A DNA stretch of 45,671 nucleotides from NCBI GenBank assembly GCA_903888515.1, contig CAISTY010000210.1:1-45671 (forward strand), written 5' to 3'. Below, one piece after another: positions 19,323 to 27,950 of this stretch; the stretch's first letter is position 1, and each line of letters begins with the position of its first letter. This stretch comes from Akkermansiaceae bacterium. Lineage in GTDB: Bacteria; Verrucomicrobiota; Verrucomicrobiia; Verrucomicrobiales; Akkermansiaceae. The notes beneath the pieces were generated by a model that worked only from the letters and a program-made list of their open reading frames with translations, was not told the origin of the DNA and ran no database searches. The translations under genes and the position numbers were made by a program.

Positions 19323-19952
19323 GTGATTTCAATTGCCAGACTTTTTGGAAAATCGGACCGCTTCTTTGAACTTCTTTCGGCCAGTGCGATGTCCGCGCAC
19401 CAGAGCATCGAGGCCTTGTCACGCATGTTGAAGGAAGCCAACAGCAATGTCTCGCTGGCGGAACTCGCCCTCGCCCGGCGCAACGAGAAAAAAAACGCCG
19501 AAACCATCAGCGAGGAACTCGTCAAGGTGTTCATCACCGCGCTCGAACGCGAGGACATCGAAGCGTTGTCCAAGGCCCTCTACCGCATCCCGAAAACCGT
19601 CGAGAAATTCGGCGAGCGTTACGAAATCATGAAGCATCTGGTCAACGCCGGGGATTTCGCACCGCAAATGGCCATCGCCCAGGAAGCCGCCTCGGTGGTC
19701 GTGCGCATGGTGGACATGCTGCCTAACAGCCCGAAACTCGAGAACATCAAGGCGGAAAACGACAAGATGCAGGAACTCGAAGGCCGCGCCGACCAATTGG
19801 TGCTCGGTTTCCTCAAGGAGATTTATTCCGGCTCGATCGATCCGATCAAGGGCATGGCGATGCGCGACCTCTACGATCTGTTGGAGAAAGTCATCGACCG
19901 CTGCCGCGACACCTGCAACGTGGTGTCGCAAATCGTCTTGAAAAACTCCTGA
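19323..19952 (+). CDS. DUF47 (PhoU-like) accessory protein of the PiT transporter
   Basis: Protein of 209 residues from GTG 19323. All-helical DUF47/PhoU-like sequence with an N-terminal FGKSDRFFELL and charged helices. Proteins of this family are commonly encoded next to PiT phosphate transporters and are thought to regulate them. The PiT gene follows after 12 bases, so they form an operon. No ATG gives a full family N terminus, which supports the GTG start. Confidence 0.88.
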   Translation: MISIARLFGKSDRFFELLSASAMSAHQSIEALSRMLKEANSNVSLAELALARRNEKKNAETISEELVKVFITALEREDIEALSKALYRIPKTVEKFGERYEIMKHLVNAGDFAPQMAIAQEAASVVVRMVDMLPNSPKLENIKAENDKMQELEGRADQLVLGFLKEIYSGSIDPIKGMAMRDLYDLLEKVIDRCRDTCNVVSQIVLKNS

Positions 19953-19964
19953 GGCCGCAACCGC

Positions 19965-21443
19965 ATGACTCTCGGGATCATCTTTCTGGTTATCTTCATT
20001 GCGCTGGTCTTTGAGTATATCAATGGCTTCCATGATACGGCGAATTCCATCGCCACGATCATCGGCACCAAGGTGCTCACGCCCCGCCAGGCCATCGCCA
20101 TGGCCGCCACCACCAATCTGATCGGCGCGCTGGCCGGCCACGCCGTGGCCAAAACCGTGTCCTCCGGCCTGGTGGATTCACAGTATATCTCGCCGCTGGT
20201 GATTGTGTGCGCGCTGTTAGGCGGCATCGTGTGGAACCTCCTGACCTGGTGGTTCGGGCTGCCCTCCAGCTCCACCCACGCCCTGGTGGGCGGCCTCTGC
20301 GGCGCCGCCCTGGCCAGCTCTCATGACAACTGGCATGCCATCATTTGGTCGGTGGAAAAGGTCAAGGACGGCAAGGTGGTCATGGAGGGCATGCTGCACA
20401 AGGTCATCTATCCGATGATCACTTCGCCGATCATCGGGTTTTTCGGCGGGCTGTTAGTCATGGGTCTGCTCTATGCCCTGCTGCGTTCCTCCCGCCCGCG
20501 GTTTGTGAACCGTTTTTTCGGCAAGGCGCAGATTGTCAGCGCCGCGTTCATGGGCTTCGCCCACGGCCTGGCCGACGCCCAGAAAACCATGGGCGTGATC
20601 ACCCTGGCGCTGGTGACCGCCACCGCCACTGGCAGCTTCGTCCATCTGCCGAACTGGCTGCACTTCCTGCGCATGGACAAGTCGATGGCGGCCGAACAAG
20701 GCATCAAGACCCTGCAACAACCCGCAGCCACCACGGACCAACAACTGGCGGCCGCGCAAGTGCTCGAATCCGAAGCCAGCCGCTTGAAACCCGGCGAATT
20801 CCGCGAGGCGTTCCTCGTTCTGTCTGCTAGAACCCACGTGCTCCTCGATGACCCCGCGTCCGCCAAACGCATCGCCGCCAGCGCCGCCGCCACCCATCAG
20901 AAAATCCTCGCCGCCGAGAACGCCCGCCTGTTCCCCAAAATCCCCATCATCGGCCCGATGGCCGCCGGCAAATTCACCGATTGGGAAGCACTCCTCGGCA
21001 AGGAAATGGCCGCCGCGCAGGCCGCCGGGAAAAACCCACGGGTGGTCGCCGCGAACAAGGTGCGCGATCTGGCACCCGACGTGCCCATCTGGATCAAGAT
21101 TGTCTGTTCGCTGACCATGGCCGCAGGCACCGCAGCCGGCGGCTGGCGCATCATCAAAACCCTCGGCCACAAGATGGTCAAACTCCAACCCGTCCATGGC
21201 TTCGCCGCGGAAACCACCGCCGCCACCCTGTTAGCCGTCACCGGCAGCCTCGGCATGACGGTTTCCACCACCCACTGCGTCACCACCGCCATCATGGGCG
21301 TGGGCTGCGCCAAACGCTTCAACGCCCTGAAATTCTCCCTCGTCGAACGCATCCTCTGGGCCTGGGTCTTCACCCTGCCCGCCGCCGGCACCGTCGGCTA
21401 TCTGTTAGTAAAGGGCTTCCGCCTGTGCGGCTGGATCCCGTGA
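19965..21443 (+). CDS. Inorganic phosphate transporter, PiT family
   Basis: Protein of 492 residues with about ten membrane helices. The duplicated PiT signatures are visible: GFHDTANSIAT near residue 21 and the C-terminal STTHCVTTAIMGVG. It should import phosphate with H+ or Na+ as co-substrate. Between the halves, residues about 233-372 form a 140-residue Ala-rich soluble region (repeated AAAQVLESEA-like helices) that is longer than in the E. coli protein. It is preceded by its DUF47 partner. A strong stem-loop follows the stop. Confidence 0.93.
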   Translation: MTLGIIFLVIFIALVFEYINGFHDTANSIATIIGTKVLTPRQAIAMAATTNLIGALAGHAVAKTVSSGLVDSQYISPLVIVCALLGGIVWNLLTWWFGLPSSSTHALVGGLCGAALASSHDNWHAIIWSVEKVKDGKVVMEGMLHKVIYPMITSPIIGFFGGLLVMGLLYALLRSSRPRFVNRFFGKAQIVSAAFMGFAHGLADAQKTMGVITLALVTATATGSFVHLPNWLHFLRMDKSMAAEQGIKTLQQPAATTDQQLAAAQVLESEASRLKPGEFREAFLVLSARTHVLLDDPASAKRIAASAAATHQKILAAENARLFPKIPIIGPMAAGKFTDWEALLGKEMAAAQAAGKNPRVVAANKVRDLAPDVPIWIKIVCSLTMAAGTAAGGWRIIKTLGHKMVKLQPVHGFAAETTAATLLAVTGSLGMTVSTTHCVTTAIMGVGCAKRFNALKFSLVERILWAWVFTLPAAGTVGYLLVKGFRLCGWIP

Positions 21444-21447
21444 CCGG

Positions 21448-21476
21448 CCCCTGCCACCATGAGTTAGGCAGGGGCG
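21448..21476 (+). terminator. Stem-loop after the phosphate transporter gene
   Basis: Perfect 9-bp arms GCCCCTGCC (21448-21456) and GGCAGGGGC (21468-21476) lie five bases after the PiT stop. There is no U-tract, so it could act as a terminator or a 3' stabiliser. Confidence 0.55.
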
Positions 21477-21574
21477 ATTCATGCACCCGGACCTTTCGCG
21501 AAAAGCCTCCCCGCCATGCCGCCCGCCCGCACTGCAAAAGGCGCAAGGCCAGCCCTAGTGGCGGGGACCTTTTT

Positions 21575-22039
21575 TCACAACTTCAAATGGAGCCAGTCGA
21601 GCCCGGCAAACCGTTGGAAATCCGCGTCGAATGAGACTACGCGGCAGCCTTCTGTGAGTGCGAAGGCCGCGAGATACGCATCCGTCCAAAGCCGATAGGG
21701 AGGGCGCTCATCCGCAGTGAGTGCGCAAAACCGGCTGTCGATGTGGCTAGGTTCGGGGAGGAAGTGAATAACGGGAAGCGAGAGAAACTGGCCGTAAATG
21801 TCCCAGGCTTCCCGAGGACTGAGCGGTTTGGCAAGGACGCGCCCGCTGCTGCTCAAGCGCAGGAAGCCGAGCATGGTTACGCGGCAGAAGGCGATTCTGG
21901 AAGCGGACTCTTCGTTCCAGTACCCTTTGGCAGCCGCGTGATGCACGTGCCTTTCATCCACCAAAGCAAGCCAGACGTTGATGTCTGGCAAGTCAATCCG
22001 GGAGTGGCTTGCGAGGTTGGCTGCGGTCTTCTTCATCAA
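21575..22039 (-). CDS. PIN-domain ribonuclease toxin (VapC-like)
   Basis: Protein of 154 residues. PIN acidic residues are D19 (LPDINVWLAL), D120 (LWTDAYLAAFA) and D138/D140 (SFDADFQRF), with the family motif TMLGFLRL. It should be a Mg-dependent RNase held in check by the partner antitoxin. Its start overlaps the end of the antitoxin gene by 47 bases, the usual toxin-antitoxin arrangement. The RNA target is unknown. Confidence 0.85.
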   Translation of the reverse strand: MMKKTAANLASHSRIDLPDINVWLALVDERHVHHAAAKGYWNEESASRIAFCRVTMLGFLRLSSSGRVLAKPLSPREAWDIYGQFLSLPVIHFLPEPSHIDSRFCALTADERPPYRLWTDAYLAAFALTEGCRVVSFDADFQRFAGLDWLHLKL

Positions 22040-22274
22040 GAATGGCTTGGAGTTGCTTATTGGTCAGCGCACGCGTGACCGTGCCATCGGCCCTGCGTGC
22101 AATGGGCAAGGGAAAACGCTGGCGCATTGACCCCGCAGGGGACGCTGCGGACTGGCCGCGCAACCCTGCCTCAACGTAGCTGGCTAACAAGTCCTTGAGC
22201 TTAACTCCTTGCTGCACCGCGCGCGTTTTCACATCCCGGAAAAGCGGATCCGGCAGATCAAATGTGGTTCGCAT
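21993..22274 (-). CDS. VapB-like antitoxin
   Basis: Protein of 93 residues from ATG 22274. The N terminus [19 protein letters not shown] is a ribbon-helix-helix-type DNA-binding start, as in many antitoxins for PIN toxins. The C-terminal half is basic and should wrap the toxin. A longer form from 22322 is possible, but the RHH motif favours 22274. The operon is probably autoregulated at its own promoter (family knowledge). Confidence 0.78.
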   Translation of the reverse strand: MRTTFDLPDPLFRDVKTRAVQQGVKLKDLLASYVEAGLRGQSAASPAGSMRQRFPLPIARRADGTVTRALTNKQLQAILDEEDRSQPRKPLPD

Positions 22275-22391
22275 GCGGAAAGAATTGCGCGAAACCGCTT
22301 CCGCGTAAAGATGTTTTTGCATAAATCGCCCGATGCCCCCTCAACAAACTCCGCGCTTGGCAGCGGCCCCATTCCGCGCCAGACTCTGTCC

Positions 22392-23180
22392 ATGCATACC
22401 GCATCCTTCCTCAAGGAATTGTTTGATCTCACAGGAAAAACCGCCGTGGTGATCGGCGGCACCGGTGAACTTTGCGGCACCATGGCCGTCGGCCTGGCCC
22501 GCGCTGGCGCGGAAGTTGTGTTAGGCGGACGCATTCCGGAAAAGGCCGAAAAACGGCTTGCGGAAATCGAATCGCACGGCGGCAAGGGTTACTTCGTGCC
22601 GGTGGATGTGACCTCGTGCGAGTCGCTGGAGCACCTGCTAGACACGGTGTTGGATCGTTCCGGCAAGGTCGATATTCTGATCAACGGCGCGGGCACCAAT
22701 TCGCCCACGCCTTTTCTCGACATCCCCGAAGAGGAATACCAGCGCATCATCGATACCAATCTGAGCGCGGTGTTCCGCGCCTGCCAGGTTTTCGGGCGTT
22801 ACTTCGTCGATGAATCCCAGCCCGCGTCCATCATCAATCTGGGGTCGATTTCCGGCCTCAATCCGCTATCGCGCATCTTCACCTATTCGCTGACGAAAGC
22901 CGCGGTGCACAACCTGACGCGCAACCTCGCCCGCGAGTGGGCCGACAAGGATATCCGCGTCAACACTTTGGTGCCCGGCTTCTTCCCCGCCGAGCAAAAC
23001 CGCAAAGTGCTCGATGAGTCGCGCGTGCTCGATATTCTCCGCCAAACACCCGCCTCGCGCTTCGGCAACTCCGAAGAACTCATCGGCGCGACCCTCTTGT
23101 TAGCCTCCGCCACCGCCGGCTCCTTCATCACCGGCACCGAACTCATCGTCGATGGCGGATTCCACGCAATGACGATCTAA
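22392..23180 (+). CDS. SDR oxidoreductase, D-mannonate oxidoreductase-like
   Basis: Protein of 262 residues from ATG 22392. It has the nucleotide motif [16 protein letters not shown], the catalytic YSLTKAA, and the tail [11 protein letters not shown]. The segment [11 protein letters not shown] and the end HAMTI resemble SDR-type D-mannonate (fructuronate) oxidoreductases, but there is no uronate gene nearby, so the substrate stays open. It is divergent from the antitoxin gene. Confidence 0.8.
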   Translation: MHTASFLKELFDLTGKTAVVIGGTGELCGTMAVGLARAGAEVVLGGRIPEKAEKRLAEIESHGGKGYFVPVDVTSCESLEHLLDTVLDRSGKVDILINGAGTNSPTPFLDIPEEEYQRIIDTNLSAVFRACQVFGRYFVDESQPASIINLGSISGLNPLSRIFTYSLTKAAVHNLTRNLAREWADKDIRVNTLVPGFFPAEQNRKVLDESRVLDILRQTPASRFGNSEELIGATLLLASATAGSFITGTELIVDGGFHAMTI

Positions 23181-23193
23181 CTGATAGCCCTGT

Positions 23194-23283
23194 GGCGGCG
23201 CTCTATGAGGCGGCGCTCTATGAGCGACGGCGCGAATGAATCGATTGTAGCGGTGCTCTATGAGCGTCGGCGCGAATTGATCG
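23194..23283 (+). repeat. Direct repeats of a REP-like GCTCTATGAGCG unit
   Basis: A 33-base unit near CGGCGCTCTATGAGCG (23211-23243) recurs at 23251-23283 with few changes, and a shorter copy begins at 23194. The second full copy is preceded by GTAG (23247-23250). A related minus-orientation hairpin (GTAGCAAGCGGCGGTC) ends near 23336. Confidence 0.6.
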
Positions 23284-23333
23284 CGTGAGATCTAACCCCA
23301 CATCGGCAATCGACGGTCACAGACCGCCGCTTG

Positions 23334-24149
23334 CTACAACGCGTGGATGCCGATCCGATGGCGCTCACTCAGTTCCTCCAGCGCGCCTTTTTCCAACAGC
23401 AATGTCCTGCCCGCTTCGACGGTGATCCACGAGACTCCGGCCCCCGCGCAGATCTCGATCGTTTGCGGGCCGATCACCGGCACATCAAAGCGGAAATCCT
23501 GCGCCGGTTTGGAAACCTTCACCAACATCACATCCTTGCCGCGTCCCAGTTCGCCGCCGCGCTTGATGCAGACGTTGGTGCCCTCGAACGCCTCTACTGC
23601 CAGCACCGTACCGTGCCGGACCACCACGCTTTGGCCGATATCCAGAGCGCTGGTTTGCTTGGCGATGCGGAATCCGAAGGCCGCATCGGCGAGTTGGCGT
23701 TTGGGAAACGCGGGTCCGCAGACATGGCCGGGGCCGGGCAGGAGGTCGTCGAGAAACGTGGTGGCGGGAAGCACGACGATGCCTTCCTGCACGAGAGCCT
23801 CCGCAACTGCCCCGAAGAGCGTTTCCGCATTGCGCTCCTTCAGGCGGGCGAGGATCATCAACACCCTTAGATCCGGCCGCATATCAAACAATTTCCCCGG
23901 GGAAATCCGGCCTATCATCACCGCCTCGGTCACCCCCTCACCACGAAAAAACCTGAGCACCTTGCCGAGTTGCGCCACCCGGAACCACGCGATGGCATCC
24001 GCCTGCTCGCCGAGTTCGGGCTTCGTCTCACCGTGAAAAGCCGCCACCACCAACTTGACGCCCGGTGCCTTGCGCCGCGCGGCGGCCATGAACGTCTCCG
24101 GATAAACTCCGCTGCCTGCGATGATGCCGATGTTGCGGGATGGGGCCAT
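23334..24149 (-). CDS. lpxI: UDP-2,3-diacylglucosamine diphosphatase, LpxI family
   Basis: Protein of 271 residues from ATG 24149. LpxI signatures include NIGIIAGSGVYPE, VMIGRISPGKLF, LPATTFLDDLLPGPG and a C-terminal WITVEAGRTLLLEK. LpxI hydrolyses UDP-2,3-diacylglucosamine to lipid X in lipid A synthesis and replaces LpxH in some bacteria. This fits the LpxC-FabZ gene at 42991. Upstream sequence in the same frame translates the tRNA-Leu gene and is not coding. Confidence 0.9.
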   Translation of the reverse strand: MAPSRNIGIIAGSGVYPETFMAAARRKAPGVKLVVAAFHGETKPELGEQADAIAWFRVAQLGKVLRFFRGEGVTEAVMIGRISPGKLFDMRPDLRVLMILARLKERNAETLFGAVAEALVQEGIVVLPATTFLDDLLPGPGHVCGPAFPKRQLADAAFGFRIAKQTSALDIGQSVVVRHGTVLAVEAFEGTNVCIKRGGELGRGKDVMLVKVSKPAQDFRFDVPVIGPQTIEICAGAGVSWITVEAGRTLLLEKGALEELSERHRIGIHAL

Positions 24150-24198
24150 GCCGTCTGTCTCAGAGAAAAACCACGCCGGTCTGCGGTGAACCGTCAAG

Positions 24199-24278
24199 TA
24201 GCGGCTGTGGGACTCGAACCCACACTCGTTAGAACTCGATTTTGAGTCGAGCGCGTCTACCAATTCCGCCAAGCCGCC
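24199..24278 (-). tRNA. tRNA-Leu (anticodon CAA)
   Basis: The minus strand reads a full cloverleaf: acceptor GGCGGCT paired with AGCCGCT (first pair G-T), D arm with GCGGAATTGGTAGACGC, and anticodon stem CTCGA/TCGAG. The loop CTCAAAA gives CAA. An 11-base variable region and the T arm GTGGG-TTCGAGT-CCCAC follow. It is 80 bases without an encoded CCA and would decode UUG. Confidence 0.9.
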
Positions 24279-24350
24279 GCGGTGCGCCGCAATGTGCCGC
24301 GTCCCAACCCCAAGGGCAAGCGGATTTCTTGGCGCTTGCTTCCCCCCGCC

Positions 24351-25751
24351 TCAAAACTCGACTTGCGAGCCCAGCACCGGCACTTCCACCGGCGCGCCAT
24401 GGAGTTTTTGCAGCGCTTCCTGCAGCGCGGCCGAGTGTGCGGATTCGCCGTGAACCAGCCAGACACGTTTTTTCGGGCCGGTGGTGCGGGTGAAGTAATC
24501 GCACAATTCCGAGTGGTCGGCGTGGCCGGAAAACGAATCGACGGTTTCGATCTTCGCCCTGACCTGATAGCGACCACCGAGGATGGGGACTTCCTTTTCG
24601 CCGTCGCGAATGCGGCGTCCAAGCGTGTTGTCCGCGCAGTAACCGACAAACAAAATGGTGGTTCGCGCATTGCCGATGTTGTTCTTGAGGTGATGCAGGA
24701 TGCGGCCGGCCTCGCACATGCCCGATGCGGAAATGATGATCGCCACGCCCGTGATGTCGTTGAGCGCCATGGAGCCCTTCACCGATCTAACAAGCGTGAG
24801 GTTTTCGAAGCCGAACGGGTTCTGCTTTTCGAACAACGATTGGTAAACCTCGTCGTTGAAGGATTCCGGATGAAGCCGATAGATTTCGGTGGCGCTCACC
24901 GCCAGCGGACTGTCCACAAACACCGGAATCTCCGGGATGGCGTCGTGCTCGAACAATTCGTTGAGCATATACAGGAGTTGCTGGGTGCGCTCGACCGCGA
25001 AGGACGGTATCAGGATCTTGCCGCCACGCTTGCACGCTTGGCGGATGATCTCCCCGAAATGATCACCCATGCCGGGCGGTGCCTCATGCTCGCGCCCGCC
25101 GTAGGTGCTCTCCATTAGCAGGAAATCCACATCCATTACCGTCACCGGATCACGCAGCACCTCATTATGCCCGCGCCCGATATCGCCGGAAAACATGAAT
25201 CGCTTGTGCCGCCCGTCGGCTTGGTCGGTCACCTCTAACAAGATCTGGGCGCTGCCCAGAATGTGCCCGGCGTCGATGAACGTCAGCAACACGCCGTCGC
25301 ACACCGGCATCGACCGGTCATACCCTATCGTCACGAACTGGCGCAGGCAGCGCTCGGCGTCCTGCTCGCTGTAAAGCGGCGTGACGGGTTCGAGACCATC
25401 CTTCTTGCGGTGTTTGTTCAGCCACTCGATGTCGCCCTCCTGAATACGCGCGCTGTCGGCAAGCATGATCTGGCACAGGTCGCGGGTGGCATGGGTGGCG
25501 TAGATGTTGCCCTTGAACCCTTTGCGCGCCAAATTGGGCAGGTTGCCGCTGTGGTCGATGTGCGCGTGTGATAGAATCACCAGATCGATGGATTGCGGAT
25601 CGAAATGGGGGAAACCGCAATTCACATCGTAAGCATGACTGCGCGATCCCTGATAGAGACCGCAATCCAACAGGATGCGCTTGCCATTGACTTCAAGCAG
25701 GTGTTGCGAACCGGTGGTGGTGCCGGCGGCACCGCAGAATTTCAGTTTCAT
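24351..25751 (-). CDS. Metallo-beta-lactamase/beta-CASP RNA hydrolase family protein
   Basis: Protein of 466 residues. The metal motif LSHAHIDHSG lies near residue 60. GDIGRG supplies a metal Asp, and beta-CASP motifs follow (ESTYGGREH, GKILIPSFAVERTQ). DSFSGHADH supplies the last metal His. The C-terminal WLVHGE is typical of the YSH1/CPSF73-like group, which cut RNA. Targets in this organism are unknown. The next gene upstream ends 26 bases away on the same strand. Confidence 0.9.
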   Translation of the reverse strand: MKLKFCGAAGTTTGSQHLLEVNGKRILLDCGLYQGSRSHAYDVNCGFPHFDPQSIDLVILSHAHIDHSGNLPNLARKGFKGNIYATHATRDLCQIMLADSARIQEGDIEWLNKHRKKDGLEPVTPLYSEQDAERCLRQFVTIGYDRSMPVCDGVLLTFIDAGHILGSAQILLEVTDQADGRHKRFMFSGDIGRGHNEVLRDPVTVMDVDFLLMESTYGGREHEAPPGMGDHFGEIIRQACKRGGKILIPSFAVERTQQLLYMLNELFEHDAIPEIPVFVDSPLAVSATEIYRLHPESFNDEVYQSLFEKQNPFGFENLTLVRSVKGSMALNDITGVAIIISASGMCEAGRILHHLKNNIGNARTTILFVGYCADNTLGRRIRDGEKEVPILGGRYQVRAKIETVDSFSGHADHSELCDYFTRTTGPKKRVWLVHGESAHSAALQEALQKLHGAPVEVPVLGSQVEF

Positions 25752-25777
25752 GGGAGTGGGGTGGGGAATGGAGATTG

Positions 25778-26860
25778 TTAGAAAAGCTCGCGCGCATACA
25801 CCAGCGAATCACGTCCGCTGGCTTCGTATTGATCGCGCCGGCTGCGGGGCAGGGCATCCACCGTGGCCGGCTCATAACCCAGATGCTCCGCAAAAAAATC
25901 CGCAGCACGGTTGGTCAGCGCGAATACCCGCATCATGCCCTGCCGTCGGGCAATGGATTCCGCGTGATGCACCAGATCCATGCCATAGCCCCTGCGCTCG
26001 TGCGCATTCTTGACGTATAAGCACGCCACTTCGGCGCTCGCTTCGGCTGGATAGACATGCAGCGCCACGCAGCCCACCACATTGTCATCAATGGTCATCA
26101 CATGAAAATCCCCGATGCGCGATTGAATATCCTCGTAAGTGCGTTCCACCAGCTTGGTGCGGCGGACCGATCGCCCGATCATGCCTAGCAGTTCCGGAAT
26201 GTCCTCCTCGCGCAACGGGCGGATCATCCGGTAACTGTCGGCGTGGACCATGGTGCCCACCCCTTCGTTGGAAAACAACTCGTCCACCAGCACGCCTTGG
26301 CGCCGGCCGTTGAGCACATGGACGCGCGGCACCCCGCATAGGCAGGCATTGGCCGCCGCGCACAGCAGGGCCGCGCCTGCGGCATCGGTACGGGATGCCA
26401 GTGATGCGGCATCCGCCGCGCGGATCGCATGGGCCGGCACGCCATCAATGAGAATCGCCTCCTCGAGCAGGGTGATGATTTTCGCCACGCCGATGCCGCG
26501 GGCGAATTCCACCACCGGCGGGTCTAACGGACCGGTGGCCGAGGCATCGACCACGGCGGATTGGCCACGCGCGAGAATGTCCAGGGTTTCGCGGATTGCA
26601 TCCGGATCGGTAATCGGGCGGGATACGCGGGCGGCCATGATTTCACACTCCAGCGTCCAATCATAGAGGTCCTTGAGGTCGCCGCCGAGCACGCCGAGCA
26701 CCAGTTTCACGCCCAAATCTTCCAGCACGGCGAGATCCAGCAAGGTTTCCGCAACCGCCGGCTCCGGCAGAAGCCCGGCCTCGATCAGCACGAAAAAGAC
26801 CTTCCCCCGGAACTGGGGGATGTATTGGAGGACTTCCCGGACATCGCTTGGCTGCGCCAC
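25778..26860 (-). CDS. N-acetylglutamate synthase-like protein (kinase-like + GNAT)
   Basis: Protein of 360 residues. The N-terminal half (about 1-210) resembles the amino-acid-kinase-like domain of ArgA, shown by DLGVKLVLGV and VHVLNGR. The expected glycine-rich kinase loop is replaced by LGGDLKDLYDW, as in non-catalytic ArgA domains. The C-terminal half (about 215-360) is a GNAT acetyltransferase: IRPLREEDI, CLYVKNAHERRGYGMDL (acetyl-CoA loop) and FALTNRAADFFAEHLGY. The likely reaction is acetylation of glutamate, the first step of arginine synthesis. It is shorter than E. coli ArgA, so function is probable, not certain. Confidence 0.8.
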   Translation of the reverse strand: MAQPSDVREVLQYIPQFRGKVFFVLIEAGLLPEPAVAETLLDLAVLEDLGVKLVLGVLGGDLKDLYDWTLECEIMAARVSRPITDPDAIRETLDILARGQSAVVDASATGPLDPPVVEFARGIGVAKIITLLEEAILIDGVPAHAIRAADAASLASRTDAAGAALLCAAANACLCGVPRVHVLNGRRQGVLVDELFSNEGVGTMVHADSYRMIRPLREEDIPELLGMIGRSVRRTKLVERTYEDIQSRIGDFHVMTIDDNVVGCVALHVYPAEASAEVACLYVKNAHERRGYGMDLVHHAESIARRQGMMRVFALTNRAADFFAEHLGYEPATVDALPRSRRDQYEASGRDSLVYARELF

Positions 26861-27018
26861 GTCCTGTTCCTATCAAACCTGAGCATTCCCGCAAGCACGG
26901 GTTTTCCACCACGGGCTTCCTGGCACGGGCTTCTTGGCGCGTGTTTTCCGCATGTCCGGATCACCGCACCGGACTATCTTCGTTAGGACCCTTACTCGCC
27001 CTCTCACCCCGGGCAGAC

Positions 27019-27056
27019 GCGACAAATTCCTGCACGATCGTCGTCGAATTTGTCGC
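27019..27056. repeat. 38-bp intergenic palindrome, copy C, in a 371-base gene-free region
   Basis: Perfect 11-bp arms GCGACAAATTC (27019-27029) and GAATTTGTCGC (27046-27056) surround ACGATCGT (27034-27041). It lies in 26861-27231 between divergent genes, where I see no other gene. A second palindrome GTCCGATCGGAC follows at 27109-27120. Confidence 0.75.
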
Positions 27057-27231
27057 GACCGCACCCGGCCATGCGTTGTCAGTACGCGTCCGCCCGCGAC
27101 ATCCTGGTGTCCGATCGGACATGAGAATGACAGAATGACGCGTGTCGGAAAAATTGATGGATTTTTTACTAAGAAAATTCCGCAGTCTGTGTCTTGATGG
27201 ATGAAGAGCATGATCCAGCGCGCGCCAAATC

Positions 27232-27813
27232 ATGGAAACATCCACCGCCAGCGCCCATCCGCGGGCTGATACCGGACGCAATCCGGTGATCCCGTTTCGA
27301 AATACCATGGAGGACAAACCGACACTCCGGCAGGTTTTCGAAACGGAGGAATCCGCATTGCTCCGATACGCCCACGGATTGGTAGGCCAGCGGGAAGCCG
27401 CCCAAGACCTCGTCCAGGACGCGTTCGTCAAACTCCACGCGCACTGGGAGGATGTCAGCAACCCCCGCGCCTGGTTGTTCCGCTCTATCAGAAACCTCGC
27501 CCTCAACCACCTCCGTGACCATCGCCGTGAAACTCCCATCGACTCCAGCCACGAGTGGCAATGCCACGCGCCAGATCCCGAGCAGGCGCTCGGCCGCCTC
27601 GAAGCCATCGGCACCCTGCAACTCCTCATCGCCGAACTCGACCCCGATGACCGCATGCTCATCGCCCTCAAATACCACGAAAACCTCAAATACGACCAAA
27701 TCAGCCAACGCACCGGCCTCAGCGTCAGCAACGTCGGCTACAAACTCCACCACGCCCTCAAAAATCTAGCGGACTCACTGCGCCACCTCGGGATCGAAAG
27801 CCCGGAGGGCTGA
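27232..27813 (+). CDS. RNA polymerase sigma factor, ECF-like sigma-70
   Basis: Protein of 193 residues. Region 2 is ALLRYAHGLVGQREAAQDLV, with RAWLFRSIRNLALNHLRD. Region 4 is LKYHENLKYDQISQRTGLSV, a helix-turn-helix for the -35 element. It directs RNA polymerase to a specific promoter set. An internal ATG at 27307 is an alternative start and would give 168 residues. The next gene encodes a membrane protein with an anti-sigma-like N terminus, so the two may form a sigma/anti-sigma pair (inference). Confidence 0.9.
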   Translation: METSTASAHPRADTGRNPVIPFRNTMEDKPTLRQVFETEESALLRYAHGLVGQREAAQDLVQDAFVKLHAHWEDVSNPRAWLFRSIRNLALNHLRDHRRETPIDSSHEWQCHAPDPEQALGRLEAIGTLQLLIAELDPDDRMLIALKYHENLKYDQISQRTGLSVSNVGYKLHHALKNLADSLRHLGIESPEG

Positions 27814-27871
27814 GAGACAGAAGACTTCAAGACACAAGACAAGAAAATGCCCGGCGCGAAGCCCTCTTTCC

Positions 27872-27902
27872 CAATGACCAATGACCAATGACTAATGACC
27901 TC
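27872..27902 (+). repeat. Tandem heptamer repeat AATGACC
   Basis: Four consecutive copies of AATGACC (one reads AATGACT) lie between the sigma factor and the VWA gene. AT-rich CTAAT-containing sequence follows up to the start at 27951. Confidence 0.65.
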
Positions 27903-27950
27903 TCTTCCCCATAACTAATCACTTTTAACTAATAACCTCATTCACTTTTC

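Noticed and set aside
24150..24272. N-terminal extension of LpxI
   Set aside because: It is the translation of the tRNA-Leu gene plus spacer.
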